NCBI RefSeq assembly: GCF_020360975.1
Contig: NW_025408668.1
Coordinates: 124,001 to 188,000 of the forward strand
Direction: 5' to 3'
DNA from: Hirsutella rhossiliensis
Lineage: Eukaryota > Ascomycota > Sordariomycetes > Hypocreales > Ophiocordycipitaceae
DNA: 64,000 nt
A program made the translations under genes and the position numbers. The notes beneath the pieces were generated by a model, which was given only the letters and a program-made list of their open reading frames with translations, searched no databases and was not told where the DNA came from. Shown here in pieces: positions 35,509 to 46,444 of this stretch; positions within the stretch are counted from its first letter, which is position 1; every line of letters starts with the position of its first letter.

Positions 35509-37485
35509 ATGTCGCTCAATGTCATCGACCTTGTCTCCTCCAGCCCGTCTCCTCTCTCGCACCACCTCAAGCGTGCAGCCGAGGCAAGCAACTCGAGCCA
35601 TCATGCAGAGCCAACGGCCCAGGCACTTCTCAGCGCCGACTCCGACCTGCTCTCTCTTTCCGACCAAGACTTTGACGAACTTCTCTTCGACTTGGGCGAG
35701 TCCTGCAGAAAACGACGGAGAACGAGCCCCGCGTCGCGGCCCGTGACTGTGGCCCCGAGTCTCGCATCTCGACCACCGCTGGTGCTTAGTCGCAATGCCC
35801 CGCTTCGCCCAAGGGCCCCTGACCCCATTGAGGTCTCCAGCTCGATGGAGCTGGCGTCGCCCAAGGACCGACCGCACGCTGCTTCCGAGGACATGGTTGC
35901 TGCGCCCTCCAGAGTCGCAGCAGCGTACGTTGACTCCGACCCTTTTGCCAGCTCGCCCGATCCGGCCCGTCACAAAAACAGTCGCATGGGACCGCCTGTC
36001 CGACGCGCCGTGTCTCTCGACCCCTTCGTCGGCTCCAGCTCCCCGATGGGCGTCATCAGCTTGTCACCCAGGCGTTTCCCAGCCCGGAAACAGGTCTCGT
36101 CCATCGCCGACTCGTCTCCCGCCGCGCAGTGTCTGTCCGAACTCGACCATGACCAGCGTCATCGTGCGGCATCAACGTCCTCCCGACTTGCGAGAAGAAG
36201 CAAACAGCCTGATGTAATCAGCATCGACTCAAGCTCATCAGACGGTACCAACGACAGCGACTTCCCCGACATCCGTGACATGGACATCCCCCGCCACCCC
36301 TTCAGGCCCCGCTCCCCTCTCCGCCGATCTCGAAGCGACATTACTAGCGCAGCCATTCGCTCGAACCGCGATCCCTCCCGGCTCGACGGTAAGCACACTG
36401 CCGACCAGAAACAGAAGCGCGCGACCGAAAGCGCGGCCGGAAAGGAGCGAAAGCGTTACGAGCGGGAGCAAGCCAAGGAAGCCAGGGCTAGAGAAAAGGA
36501 ACACGCTGCTGCGTTGGCCGAAGCAAACAAGCTCCGCACGGATAAGAAGGTGTCCACCCCCGAAATGATTGTCAATCTTGCCTCAAGCCTTGGCTTTGAG
36601 CACACGGAGCAAGTGCAGACACTCCTCTCGGAGCTGGGGGTCGACCACGTGACGTGGGAGAGTCCGGTCCACGGCATCGTCAAGTGGCGACGAAAAGTCA
36701 CATGTCACTTCGACCTCGACTTGGGTCGCTGGGAACCCATTCCCCCGCACATCCAAGAGGAAAAGCATGTCCTGGCGATTTTCACCGCCGAGGAATTTGT
36801 CGGCTCAGTCTTAAACAATGAATTAGAGGCCCATGCTCGCAAGGTCAGGGAGCACTTTTCCGGTCATCAAGTCATCTATATCCTACAGGGCATCACACCG
36901 TGGATGCGCAAGAACCGCAAAGTTCGCAACCGCCAATTCGCCTCTGGCGTTCGCGTAAATCAAGCGCCCAAACCGATCCAAGGCCGTCAACGGCGACGCG
37001 ATGCGACCGAGTACATCCCGGAGGACCAGGTTGAGGACGCCATGCTTCGTCTGCAGATGGGGCATGGTGTTTTTATCCATCATACCGCGACCTCAATAGA
37101 GACGGCTAAGTGGGTGGTTACGTTCACGCAGTACATCTCGACAATACCATACAGGAAGCAAAAGGACCACGCAACGTCATCGGTTGGCTTCTGCATGGAA
37201 AGCGGGCAGGTCAGGACAGGCGATGGGCCCAAGGATACATATGTCAGAATGCTCCAAGAGATTGTGAGGATCACGGCCCCGATCGCCTACGGTGTGGCCA
37301 ACGAGTTTGCCAGCTTGAGCCAGCTGGTGCGGGGTCTAGAGAACGGCGGTCCCGAGAGGCTCGAAAGTGTCAAAAAGAGCGCAAACAAGGACGGTCAGCT
37401 TTCGGACCGTGTCATCGGGCAGGCCGTCAGCCGCAGGTTGTACAAGGTCTTCACCGGATGTGATGAACTGAGCACAGATATTTGA
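35509..37485 (+). CDS. EME1: Eme1-type subunit of the Mus81 structure-specific endonuclease
   Basis: Single exon, 658 residues, predicted non-catalytic partner of Mus81, which cuts branched DNA (stalled forks, D-loops, Holliday junctions) in the nucleus. Residues 1-300 are Ser/Pro-rich and disordered. They begin with VIDLV (5-9) and contain VISID followed by a Ser/Asp run (236-250); both look like SUMO-interacting motifs. A basic/acidic helical stretch covers 300-345. The ERCC4-like domain spans about 350-545 (LGFEHTEQVQTLLSELGVDHVTWE, then IYILQGITPWMRKNRKVRNRQF), followed by a helical C-terminus ending near a basic RRLYKVF. The ERK-type nuclease motif of Mus81 is absent, as expected for Eme1/Mms4. 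It is convergent with the phosphatase gene, 332 bp apart. Confidence 0.85.
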   Translation: MSLNVIDLVSSSPSPLSHHLKRAAEASNSSHHAEPTAQALLSADSDLLSLSDQDFDELLFDLGESCRKRRRTSPASRPVTVAPSLASRPPLVLSRNAPLRPRAPDPIEVSSSMELASPKDRPHAASEDMVAAPSRVAAAYVDSDPFASSPDPARHKNSRMGPPVRRAVSLDPFVGSSSPMGVISLSPRRFPARKQVSSIADSSPAAQCLSELDHDQRHRAASTSSRLARRSKQPDVISIDSSSSDGTNDSDFPDIRDMDIPRHPFRPRSPLRRSRSDITSAAIRSNRDPSRLDGKHTADQKQKRATESAAGKERKRYEREQAKEARAREKEHAAALAEANKLRTDKKVSTPEMIVNLASSLGFEHTEQVQTLLSELGVDHVTWESPVHGIVKWRRKVTCHFDLDLGRWEPIPPHIQEEKHVLAIFTAEEFVGSVLNNELEAHARKVREHFSGHQVIYILQGITPWMRKNRKVRNRQFASGVRVNQAPKPIQGRQRRRDATEYIPEDQVEDAMLRLQMGHGVFIHHTATSIETAKWVVTFTQYISTIPYRKQKDHATSSVGFCMESGQVRTGDGPKDTYVRMLQEIVRITAPIAYGVANEFASLSQLVRGLENGGPERLESVKKSANKDGQLSDRVIGQAVSRRLYKVFTGCDELSTDI

Positions 37486-37817
37486 CGATAAAGGCGTCTG
37501 TCCGGTGATGGTAGGGGTGAATGACGGCATGGTTGAACCGAACTATTGGAGAACGAACTCAACAAGAATTGATATCTGTGACAAATTGTGGTGTCAAGTT
37601 GATCACTGGGTGCCACGCAAGTTAGCATCCACGTTTTGAACAGAGTACAAAACAGTTGATAAGGGACAACGGGGAGATGTCAGATAGCGGTTGAACATTA
37701 TTTCCACATGATAGTTCGGAACAGGTCTGTGAAAAGTGTTTTCTCATCACATTGAGATGTAGAGCTAGAAGCAGAGGGTCCAGACTCACCATGTCTGTCG
37801 AAAGCCCCGATGGCCAT
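37486..37817. other. Short convergent 3' region
   Basis: 332 bp between the stops of Eme1 and the histidine phosphatase gene. Nothing else seen. Confidence 0.6.
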
Positions 37818-38639
37818 TCAGCTGCCATTGGTTCGAGGCTTCGGCTCCGAAGAAAAAAAGCGTTCAATCGTTCGCTGGCTATCGTCAAAGGGTGCACTAC
37901 CGATGCCGCCGCGCGTCTTCTTCAGGTTGTCGAGGTGCGACACGCAGTTGACGCGCTCGATGCGCAGGTGCCACAAGGTAAGACGCACGTCACAATGCGA
38001 CGAGGCAGACCCAGAGGGTGCTGACGGCCTCTTGGACATGTAGACCTCGAGATAGCCTGTATTTGACCAGGAGAGGAACTCAGAGTTAGGGCTGTCCGCG
38101 GCCAAGCCGTTGCGCTCGGGCCCCGGTGGGAAGGCCGTGTTGGTAGAGAGATTTTCACACAGAAGCGATGCGAGGGCACGGAGAAGGATGCCGTGAGCCA
38201 CGACTGCGCACTTTGTGTCGGTCTTGGTCCCGGCCTCGTCGTGTAACAGCGGCAACATGTGCTCGTCCCAAAAGCGACATACGCGCTCCCTTACGCACTG
38301 CGCCGTCTCGGCGTCAGGACAATTGGGTTTCCCGTGCCGAAAACTGACGCCTTCCAAGCTCCCAAAATCCTTTTCTCGTAGCTCCGGGACAAGGGTGACG
38401 GTCAGGCCGGTAGCCCCGTGCACCTGGTTCTGTGCATCGCAAACAGCCCCTGCCGTCTTGGCCGCCCGCTGAAGCGGAGACGACAAGATGTGCGTGATAG
38501 CACAGGATTGCGCGAGGCTAGAGGCCAGACGACGGGTCTGGAGAGCTCCATGGGCTGTCAGGCCAGAGTCGCGAGAGCCGGCGTAGACGCCGGCGGCGTT
38601 GTCCACGCTCTCGCCGTGGCGAATGAGAAAGAGACGCAT
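37818..38639 (-). CDS. Histidine phosphatase (phosphoglycerate mutase-like) family protein
   Basis: 273 residues, no intron. Begins MRLFLIRHGES, the family signature with the phospho-accepting His8. It also has SSPLQRA with Arg58, the PELREKDFGSLEG acidic motif (86-97) and the second catalytic His in VAHG (His149). This is the cofactor-independent branch of small phosphatases, related to fungal Tdh-like or fructose-bisphosphatase-like members. Start: ATG 38,639, because the family always begins with the RHG strand; an upstream in-frame ATG at 38,843 would add an unrelated 68 residues. The C-terminal 60 residues after DVRLTLWHLRIERVN are fungal-specific. The substrate is unknown. Confidence 0.85.
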   Translation of the reverse strand: MRLFLIRHGESVDNAAGVYAGSRDSGLTAHGALQTRRLASSLAQSCAITHILSSPLQRAAKTAGAVCDAQNQVHGATGLTVTLVPELREKDFGSLEGVSFRHGKPNCPDAETAQCVRERVCRFWDEHMLPLLHDEAGTKTDTKCAVVAHGILLRALASLLCENLSTNTAFPPGPERNGLAADSPNSEFLSWSNTGYLEVYMSKRPSAPSGSASSHCDVRLTLWHLRIERVNCVSHLDNLKKTRGGIGSAPFDDSQRTIERFFSSEPKPRTNGS

Positions 38640-40290
38640 TGTGCGTGTCAGATAGGTAAGGAAGGATAGGGACAATGGGCAAAGGTGTTTCACGGAGGAC
38701 GCGGTGGTGGCAGAGCAGCCACCGTCGCTGCGCGCATCCTGAATCGGGCAGAGGACAAAGAAGGAAATTCTTGTGCTTGGAGCAAAAAGTCTGCCGAAAT
38801 TGCCCTTGGCTTTGTAGCTGCTTGGTGAGCTGCCTAAATGCATATTGCATAAGGCGGTGCAAGGACTGACCGAGGTGTAGCTCCGGTACTCGGCCCGTAA
38901 CTACAGTACCTCGGTCCGTGTCCGCCGAAGGATAACGCCCGGGTTCTTATGCGCCGCGAATGATGGCCAACTTTGTCGTCGCCCTGTCCCCTGTCTACGC
39001 TTGCTCAGTCGCTCTCGGGGAATTCTTTCTAGATGGTGTCATTCCTGGGCTTCCACAAGGAAGCTCTCACTTACTGTCACCTGCTTTGAGGGTCCTGGCG
39101 TCCCGGCGCTCTGTTCAATGCCCTTCGAGAAATTCAGAATAATCCCACGTTGGGCAGCCAGCATGAGGTGATTTCATCTCCAAGTACTGATGGCGCTCGT
39201 GTCGTTGTCTACTATAGATGGCCCAACGATGCACGCATGTTGGTAGGCAAACCCGTTGCAATAAAGACTTCCAGAGCTCTACTACAAACTCAGACAGTTT
39301 GCAGCAGATTGCCTCTCCTCTTACTACGACTACTGGCCAAGCTCCCCACAAGGCCATTCCCGTCGCCGAAATAACAACCTTAATTTCATGTACACTTATC
39401 GACCGTTCGTGCTGAACATTGATGACCTCACCGGGAAGGTCCTCCAAAGTTACTAAACGTGAATAATTGGGCATTTGACGGTAACATATCGCCAGCCTCA
39501 TGACGAACATCGATGGGAGGATTAGGCATATGCTCCGGGCGCCATCACCTCGGCGTCATGTTTGGACCCACACTCACCAGCAGTTGGACGCCCCAAAGCG
39601 TCCTATCGTATCGGCCGGTGGGAACGTAAGGGGCAACTAGTGATTGTGGCTCATGTGGTGGCAGGACTCGCTTCACTTTCCCCGGGAGCCATTTGTGGTG
39701 CTGTATCTGGGCTTGCGTAATGCACTCCACACGCAAGCCAAGATTGAGGCGCGAACGCCTCGGTTCTTCGGTATAATTCCAAGCCGGACTCCAGGCGCGT
39801 ACTAGTAATGCGGGCCACGCGAGATGGCCACTAGTCCAATAAGTGCAGATGCACGTCGGCCGCCGATATTATGCCGTGTAGCTTCTCCCCCTCTCGACAG
39901 GTGCCAAGTCGTCTTCGCGGTTGACGTGTAATGAATTGCTTCAAAGTGTGATTACTCTACTAGCTGGTCGTTGCTCACACCAAAGAGCATCGGCGCGGTC
40001 AAGACAAGTCAAAGGCTCAAGGATCAGCGTACCAAAGTCCTGCCCGTCATGAGAGCCGAAAAGAAAGGAAACCAGGAAGCTTCTAGGTGTGTTTCTATTT
40101 GGATCCTGTTACGGACACGAGTAAGGGAATACCGTGCATGCGTCTGATTACGTATGTGCATTCAATCCAACTTCTACTTAGGGTGTTGCTCGCGCCCGCC
40201 GGCGCGGAGGCGCAGCCAAGGGTGCGAACAGGCACGATAGGGGGGTTCAAACGATGTATGTATGTATGACTTGTCTGTCTTGTTGCTAGC

Positions 40291-40350
40291 TAGGGGAAAG
40301 GGCTTTTGGGCGCCCCTTGTGTCTTTGCCTTTATAGCTACCCTTTCCCTA
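40291..40350. repeat. Inverted repeat TAGGGGAAAGGG / CCCTTTCCCTA
   Basis: Left arm 40,291-40,302, right arm 40,340-40,350, with a loop of about 37 bases. It lies close to the 28-bp palindrome at 40,391. Together they resemble the ends or stem of a small non-autonomous element, but no target duplication was found. Confidence 0.5.
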
Positions 40351-40390
40351 ATTGGTTGTAAGCCCCTGGGCTCTATAGCTAGCTAGGACT

Positions 40391-40418
40391 GCTAATAGGG
40401 GCCTAGGCCCTTATTAGC
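40391..40418. repeat. 28-bp near-perfect palindrome
   Basis: GCTAATAGGGGCC|TAGGCCCTTATTAGC: 13 of 14 base pairs match and the odd one is a G/T pair. It would form a strong hairpin or bind a dimeric factor. Confidence 0.75.
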
Positions 40419-41428
40419 CTCGCCATGGCCCTAGAGGCTGCATGCGAGTAATGAAAAAAAAAATTAAAAAAATTAGGTGCCCAAGAGGCCACGGTGACTT
40501 ACACACTTAGGGGGCCGGGGCCCCTCGCACTAATATGGGTCTGCTGTGATCTCTTACGATTCCACTCGGAGCCCGCTTGGAGTGCTTGACAGTTGACACG
40601 TGACTGGGCCTCGAGCGTAGACTGTGTAGACCGCGGCCCTATTCTTACGGTCATCCCAACTTGCTGAGAAATACAGCGACTAATTCGTGCCTGAACCCAG
40701 CTCGAGCGATTCGAGTATCATATGCGTACCTACTACCTAGGCGATGCAGCACTGCACTCGAGAGGGCGTACTTTGTGCGTTGGCGTCCATCCCCTTTCAA
40801 TGTTCTCAGTCTACGCCCTGCGTCAAACAATGGCAAGCGCTTCTGATCTGCTCGCATAAGTCTTTGACAAGGCAGTCTGTTGATGGAGTTTCCATAATGA
40901 GGGCCTAGGAACAGCCGTGGTATTCTCATACATGCTCTTGTTCCTTTTTTGGTACTGCATAGTCGTTCACTCATTTGTTTCAGCCCTCTTGACAGATACG
41001 ACGAGTAAAAGGCCCTGGTGGTTTTGGCATGAGCCTCACACATCGGCATCCTGGCGTGGTGTTGGTATCTGATCTCCAGTTTACGTCTGGCTGACTGACT
41101 GCTACCTGTCCATGTAATCTCATGATGGGATGAATGAGAGCACCCGAGGCCGAGACTGACACATGCACAGACAAGGAGTGGGCGCAGAGCACACAGGCCG
41201 GCCCCGGTGGGATAAGCCCGCCTTTACGGTGCACACCGAGCTCGGGAGTAAGGGGTCGCAGGCCGGGTTGAACATCTGCCGGCTTATTAAGGTTGATTTC
41301 AGGCCACGGTTCATGCAGACCAAATGGATACACACTTGGCAAGGTGTCGTCATGCGCAGCATCGGGTGCCCACTGCTTACACGGCGCTCATCCCGTGTTG
41401 CCCATGTCGCATAGGAACTGCGCCTAAC

Positions 41429-41579
41429 ATATAAGCCGTGACCAGCTCCTCTCTTGGACACATCACCAGAGTCATCACTCAACCGTCATTCACTCATCCA
41501 TCCACTCTCTCACCCCATCTCCCTCACTCACTCATTCACACATTCATTTCTAACAATATTGCCTGACCTTTCCGCCGTC
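41429..41579 (+). promoter_or_regulatory. TATA-like box and TC-rich leader of the secreted-protein gene
   Basis: ATATAAG at 41,429-41,435, then a TCA/CTC-rich leader with repeated CACTCA/CATTCA units up to the ATG at 41,580. This is a common layout of strongly expressed filamentous-fungal genes. The transcription start cannot be placed. Confidence 0.5.
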
Positions 41580-42808
41580 ATGTTGACCACTAAGGTGTTG
41601 CTGCTGGCGCTCATGTCGGCTACGTCCGGATCAGCTGCGGCTACTCAAGACCGCAGGGCGCCACAAGTCGAAGCTGGAGCGCCAATTGAATCGTCGACTA
41701 GTGCGTCAGAGCAAGAGACGGCAGGCGGAGACGTTGCGACATGCGGCGGCAGCAGCACTTACTCACAGAAAAAAGGCGACTTCAACATCACAGCTTTCCA
41801 ACTGTACCCGGAGCAGGCCGATCACGATCCCAGGACATGCCGCACATACTTTAGGTTAGCCCCTCATCTCTACAGCCGACGACAGACATGGCTAACACAT
41901 CTCGAAGCGTGTTGTACAACGCCTCGGTTGCAGTGTGGGACTCAAAAACACAGAGCCTTCTCGAACCCATCACCGTCGAAAACATGACTGGCAACAAGGC
42001 CCTCCACGCCAGTGGTGTTCAGGTCAACCCGCAAGACGACACGCTGGCCTTCATGCTCAACGCAGGTGCTGCCTTTGACACCCAGGGCCAAAACGTCACT
42101 GGCGATAACAATCTTGTTGTCTGGGACTTGAAAGCAAATAAAATGAAGTTCACAATTAACCTTTCGGACCATGCGGACAAGGACCACAGAGGTTTTCAAG
42201 ATATGGAACATGATAAAGATGGAAACATCTTCGTCATGTCTACATTCGGGGGCAGTCTGTTCCGCGTCAACGCCAATGGTACAGCGGTTGAGAAGTGGTG
42301 GCTTAGCGACAAGAACTCTTCCACGGCCGGTCTTACTGGACTAGCCAGGCTCGGCGAAGACAGCCTTATTGCCGCCGACCAGAGTGAGGGGCAACTCTTT
42401 CGCTACAGCATGAACGAGGATGGCAAAGATAAGCGAACGCCGGTCGAGCTTAAGCCCACAGCAAACCTGACCTCGTCAATGGACGGCGTCTACTTCCCTC
42501 CCAAGCACAATCAAACGTGCCTCCTCGTGTCAGATAACGAGAAGGGAACGCTCGTTCTTCACTCAGATGACAAATGGAAAATCGCCCAGCTCCGCGGTAT
42601 CATTCCTAACAAATTCAGCAGCCAGCAGGGATTCACTGTCGCCACGGTCCAGATCGTTCACCGGATATTTGCCGTTATTGAGTGGTTCCTGGATGGTGGC
42701 GAGGATGATCAGAACAACGCCCTTCCCGGAAACAGGACTGAGTTCCCCATGGTTGACATTACCGACGACGTTGACAAACTCTGTCAAGGCAAAAAGCCAG
42801 AGGCTTAA
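41580..42808 (+). CDS. Secreted beta-propeller-like protein, resembles Tri14-type family
   Basis: 391 residues from exons 41580-41854 and 41908-42808 (53-bp intron; the join restores YFSVLYNASVAVWD). A signal peptide covers about residues 1-21. Then comes a Ser/Thr/Glu-rich linker and repeated four-strand-like blocks containing VAVWD, NNLVVWDLKANK, GNIFVMSTFGGSLFRV, LIAADQSEGQLFRY and MDGVYFPP. These suggest a six-bladed propeller of the SMP-30/TolB type. Several N-x-S/T glycosylation sites are present. FNITAFQLYPE followed by the DNLVVWDL-like pattern recalls Tri14 (core trichothecene cluster protein 14) and its many homologues outside toxin clusters; that link is from memory and only moderate. 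No terpene synthase, P450 or acyltransferase gene lies nearby. It is the gene nearest the right repeat block. Confidence 0.7.
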
Positions 42809-43429
42809 CTTGTTTTTGGAGTACAGCTAGGAGTCTCACATACCAAAGACCATCTGCGTACAGAATATTGTCAAGAAAGCGTTTCATGCACAAGTGCAAA
42901 TTTCACACAGGCGAAAATGACGTCCGCCCCGATACTGGGTGCGGTTTTGTGACCGGCTGCATCTCGATTGGTGGCCGTCCAGCGCGCCGGTTCCTGCGAG
43001 CGTGAAATCCAAGGAATCCGCGAACCTATTGGCTCCCCAGGACCACGATAGTTTTACTTAGGAGGGCGGCTCGGCTTCATATGGCACACTTTATACGCAC
43101 TTATATATGACCTTGTCTTATTGCTCGGCATCTCATAGAATGCGTGAAATGCGCCGGATTGCACATGCGGCATACGTCCCTTTAGAGGCCCGAAGGCTGC
43201 AACGAGATATCTATCAGAGGTCTTGGCCACTTATAGGCAGTAGCCGACCTGTATATTTGATTGCCATCCAATCTAGCAACAGTAGAAATCCTTTGATCTT
43301 GACTACTCATATAGCTGTACTGTTAAGGAGAGTGGGCATAAGAGGCCACAGTCATGCCCAGTGGACCCAATAGTCATGCACAAGGAAGCCTGCCTAACCA
43401 ACATAACTCCCCTAGCCCAAGGACATTAT
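42809..43429. other. Island edge, no gene
   Basis: 620 bp after the last gene. The sequence turns to TpA-rich, CpA-free repeat at about 43,430. An 88-codon plus frame at 43,107 has no recognisable content. Confidence 0.55.
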
Positions 43430-45214
43430 ATAGGCCTGACTTAGGTATAGGAATATCTCAATGCCCTCTTTTAGCTAGCTATATATAGTTACTATACCTA
43501 TATAAGCCCCTCCCTTATCCTAATAGATAGACGATAATATATATTACTAAATTTACCTTTCTATACCCCTATTTCTTTTACTATACTTTTAAGCCCTTGC
43601 TTAAGAGTTATAAGCCGGGCCTATATAGCTAGATTATCTTTTGCCCGCTAATATTACCTTTAAAGCTATTTATAAGCTATTAACGCTATTATAACGCTTA
43701 AATCGTAGTATTAAGGTAAGGAACCTAGCTATACTAAGGGGTACTACTAGAAATATACGAATTATACGAATTATATATCCTTTAAAGAAAGATATTACTT
43801 ATTAAGCTAGAACCCTTAATTTTCCTAAGATAACGTTAAAGGAAGTAAGAGGGGATAATTATATTATAAGACTAAGGGAAAGCCTTAATTAGACCTTATA
43901 AATTAAGGGGATAAAATTATAAGCCTAGACTTATAAGATTTAGGAATATACTAACCTAAACGGTATAAAGTAGCTTAAATAGCCCTAATAGCTAGACTAA
44001 GAGTGATTTATTATTAATCTTAGAGGAAGACCTTCTTAATAAGAAGATAAAACTAAGGATATATTCTTTATAAGGCGAATAGGCTATAATAAATAGTACT
44101 AAGATATTAAGGACTCCTTTTATAACCTTAAGAGAAGGTTCTAGCTATAATTCGATCGCTATAAGGTCTAATAAAAAGCCCTAATTATACTTAAAGAATT
44201 AATTAAGAAAATAATTAGTAAAGGGCTTTAAGGGGCAACCTTAATATATAATAGCTTAAGAGAGAAAATTAAGGAATTAAAAAGGTAAGCCCTACCCTTA
44301 GGGGTAAAGGAGAAAAAGCTAATTTATAAGAGATATATAACCTCTATTAATAAAAGAGGCATATAAAACTAAAAAGCGTAGGTAGAATAGCTCGATTAAA
44401 TTATTATAGATTTATAAGACCTTAAGGTTAATATACTTAATAATATAAAAATTAGATAGGATTTTCTTATAGCGGTAGATAAGTAAGACCTATATTAGTC
44501 TATAATAATAAGGGCTCTTAACCTTTATAATAAAATATATAGTAAAGATTAACTTCCTTTAAGGAACTTAGTCGCTAACTTTAAATAAGAATATACTTAT
44601 AAAAAGAAGTTATAACTACTTATAAAAAGGGGAAGCGCTAGTAAAATCTCTAGGAAAATAGATACCTAAGCTAAATATATTAGCTATAAGTAGTATATTA
44701 ATAGCTTAATAAACTAATAGAAAGATTACTACTTACTATAGGTAATATATAATAAGAAGCCCCTATTAAGCTAGAGATATAGTAATTTAGCTAAATAGAA
44801 TATCGAAAAACGGCTAAAGGACTATTTAAACGAGAAAATAAAATACTTAGCCTAGACCCTTAATTTATACCTTAAAGGAAGAGAACTAATAGATACTATT
44901 ATTAGTAATAATAAGCTAGGAAAGACTATTAATACGGTTACTTTATCTAAGGTAAATATAGCTACTAAGGGAACGCTATTACTTACTAATAAATTAATCT
45001 ATAACTTAAGGGCTAATATTAACCTTTTTAATAACCTAGGATAGTTTTAAGAAGGAACCTTTAAGTAGGATTTTAATAATAAAGTCTAGGTTAAAGACTA
45101 AGCTTTTAAGGTATAAGGAATAAGAATAGTAGTTATCCCTATAATTAATAGTAAAAAGATAACTTTACTAGATACTTACTTTATCTTAGAAATACTAATA
45201 AGTATCTTCTTAGC
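43430..45214 (+). mobile_element. Unassigned RIPed relic, possibly copia gag/protease
   Basis: AT-rich, CpA-poor sequence that is not similar to elements A-C. The plus frame near 44,950-45,050 (LIYNLRANINLFNNL) recalls the segment after the copia protease. No reverse transcriptase is present. It is cut at 45,214 by the LTR of copy C. Assignment is weak. Confidence 0.35.
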
Positions 45215-45682
45215 TATAACGACCGGTATTATTCCTAAGGGATAAACCTATTAAGGGGTTTATATTAGTAGATATAATAGGGCGTGGTCTAAGCAATAAT
45301 ATATATATTACGTTAGTAATAAGTTAGAGGTTATAGACCGTCGACTATAACTAAGTAATTAGAATTAAAGATAGAATTATAATAAAGATCTATATTAAAA
45401 GCTAGAGAGCTATCTATTTAAAGGAGTAAAAGTAGGTAGCTATATATACCTATAGAGGCTATCCTTAGATTATAGTCCTAGCCGTAATCCCCTTTATAGC
45501 TTACTATAGCTTACTTATAAGCTATACTCTTAAGTAGTAACCTATCTATATAAGGCTTACTTAGCTTATATACGCTCTAGGTAAGCTAAGCTTAAGTAAC
45601 TTCTTATCCTAACTATTATTCTAAGCTACATTATTATATAAACGTAGCTAGCTCTCTTATAGCCCGCTAACTAGCTATAATA
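45215..45682 (-). repeat. LTR of Ty3 copy C
   Basis: 468 bp, starts TATAACGACC. Its middle segment matches the 16,167 LTR (subtype II) and not the 8,783 LTR. A polypurine tract on the minus strand follows at 45,683-45,705. Confidence 0.72.
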
Positions 45683-45907
45683 TAATATCTCCCTTCCTTT
45701 TAGTCTTATTTATAAGACCTACTACTACCTTAGCCGCTATATATAAATATACCCTTATCGCGTATATATATATTCCCCGTTCGTCCTTTCTATCCCTTAG
45801 GATATACTACTAATAGTATATCTAGTCGCGTATTAAAGGATCGTTCTTATAAGACCCTTAAGCGTATTTATTTAGCTAAGTCTATTAATCGTCTTAGTTT
45901 TAATATT

Positions 45908-46444
45908 ATATTATATTCTTTTTATTTATCGCGCGGCTTCTACTATAAAATACTAGAGAAATCTTCTAAGTATACTAAATATATATAGTAGGGTCGTTCC
46001 TACGATACGTTAAGTATAGCGATTAGCTCCTATAGGTAACTTTATTATCCTACTTATTATTTATAGCTAATATGTTTCTTAGTATCCTAAATAAATCTAG
46101 AGTCCGATCGATTAAATAAAGAAGAAGAAATTACTAAGGAGCGAATATTAAAAGCTTAAGCTAACCTAAATAAAGCCTTAGCTCGTTTAGCGCGGCTTCG
46201 CTATTAAAAGCGCTAGCTAAAAACAAAGGGTACTAAGATAGTCCGTTAGGGCCTTTATTCCTTAGATAACCTTAACGAGGCTAAGCGCTAAGAATCTAAA
46301 GCGGTAGTCGATATTTAGTCTATAGGTAGATTTAATATAATTAATTAAAATGCTATTAGTTTATTAGGTAATTTTAAGATACCTAAGGTAGATTTTACTA
46401 GTAGAACTATTAAAGTAAAGAACTATAGTAAGTTAAGTACTTAA
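45908..46444 (+). pseudogene. Antisense zinc-cluster-like ORF of copy C, divergent
   Basis: Plus-strand frame in the same position as those at 9,488 and 57,512, but clearly diverged in DNA. The first 33 codons align to copy B without a gap, and codons 3, 6, 13, 22, 25 and 32 are all TAT/TAC, giving C-x2-C-x6-C-x8-C-x2-C-x6-C. Shared residues include RG/LG at 9-10, K14, E17, S19 and GRS at 29-31. Downstream, NLNKALARLARLR and KTKGTKIVR correspond to the helical region of A and B. From about 46,380 on the DNA is nearly identical to A again. Confidence 0.62.

Larger units (their letters stand above)
38640..41428. other. Gene-poor spacer inside the island
   Basis: About 2.8 kb without a recognisable gene. 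It has a 131-codon minus-strand frame at 39,115-39,510 with no family resemblance, and a hairpin/palindrome area at 40,291-40,418. GC and dinucleotides are normal, so this is not RIPed repeat. Confidence 0.55.

Noticed and set aside
39115..39510. 131-codon minus-strand frame in the spacer
   Set aside because: No family resemblance, no intron support, unremarkable composition; could be chance in 50% GC DNA.
41298..41304. TCAGGCC, a YNAGGCC match upstream of the Tri14-like gene
   Set aside because: A single short degenerate match is expected by chance, and no pathway genes are nearby.
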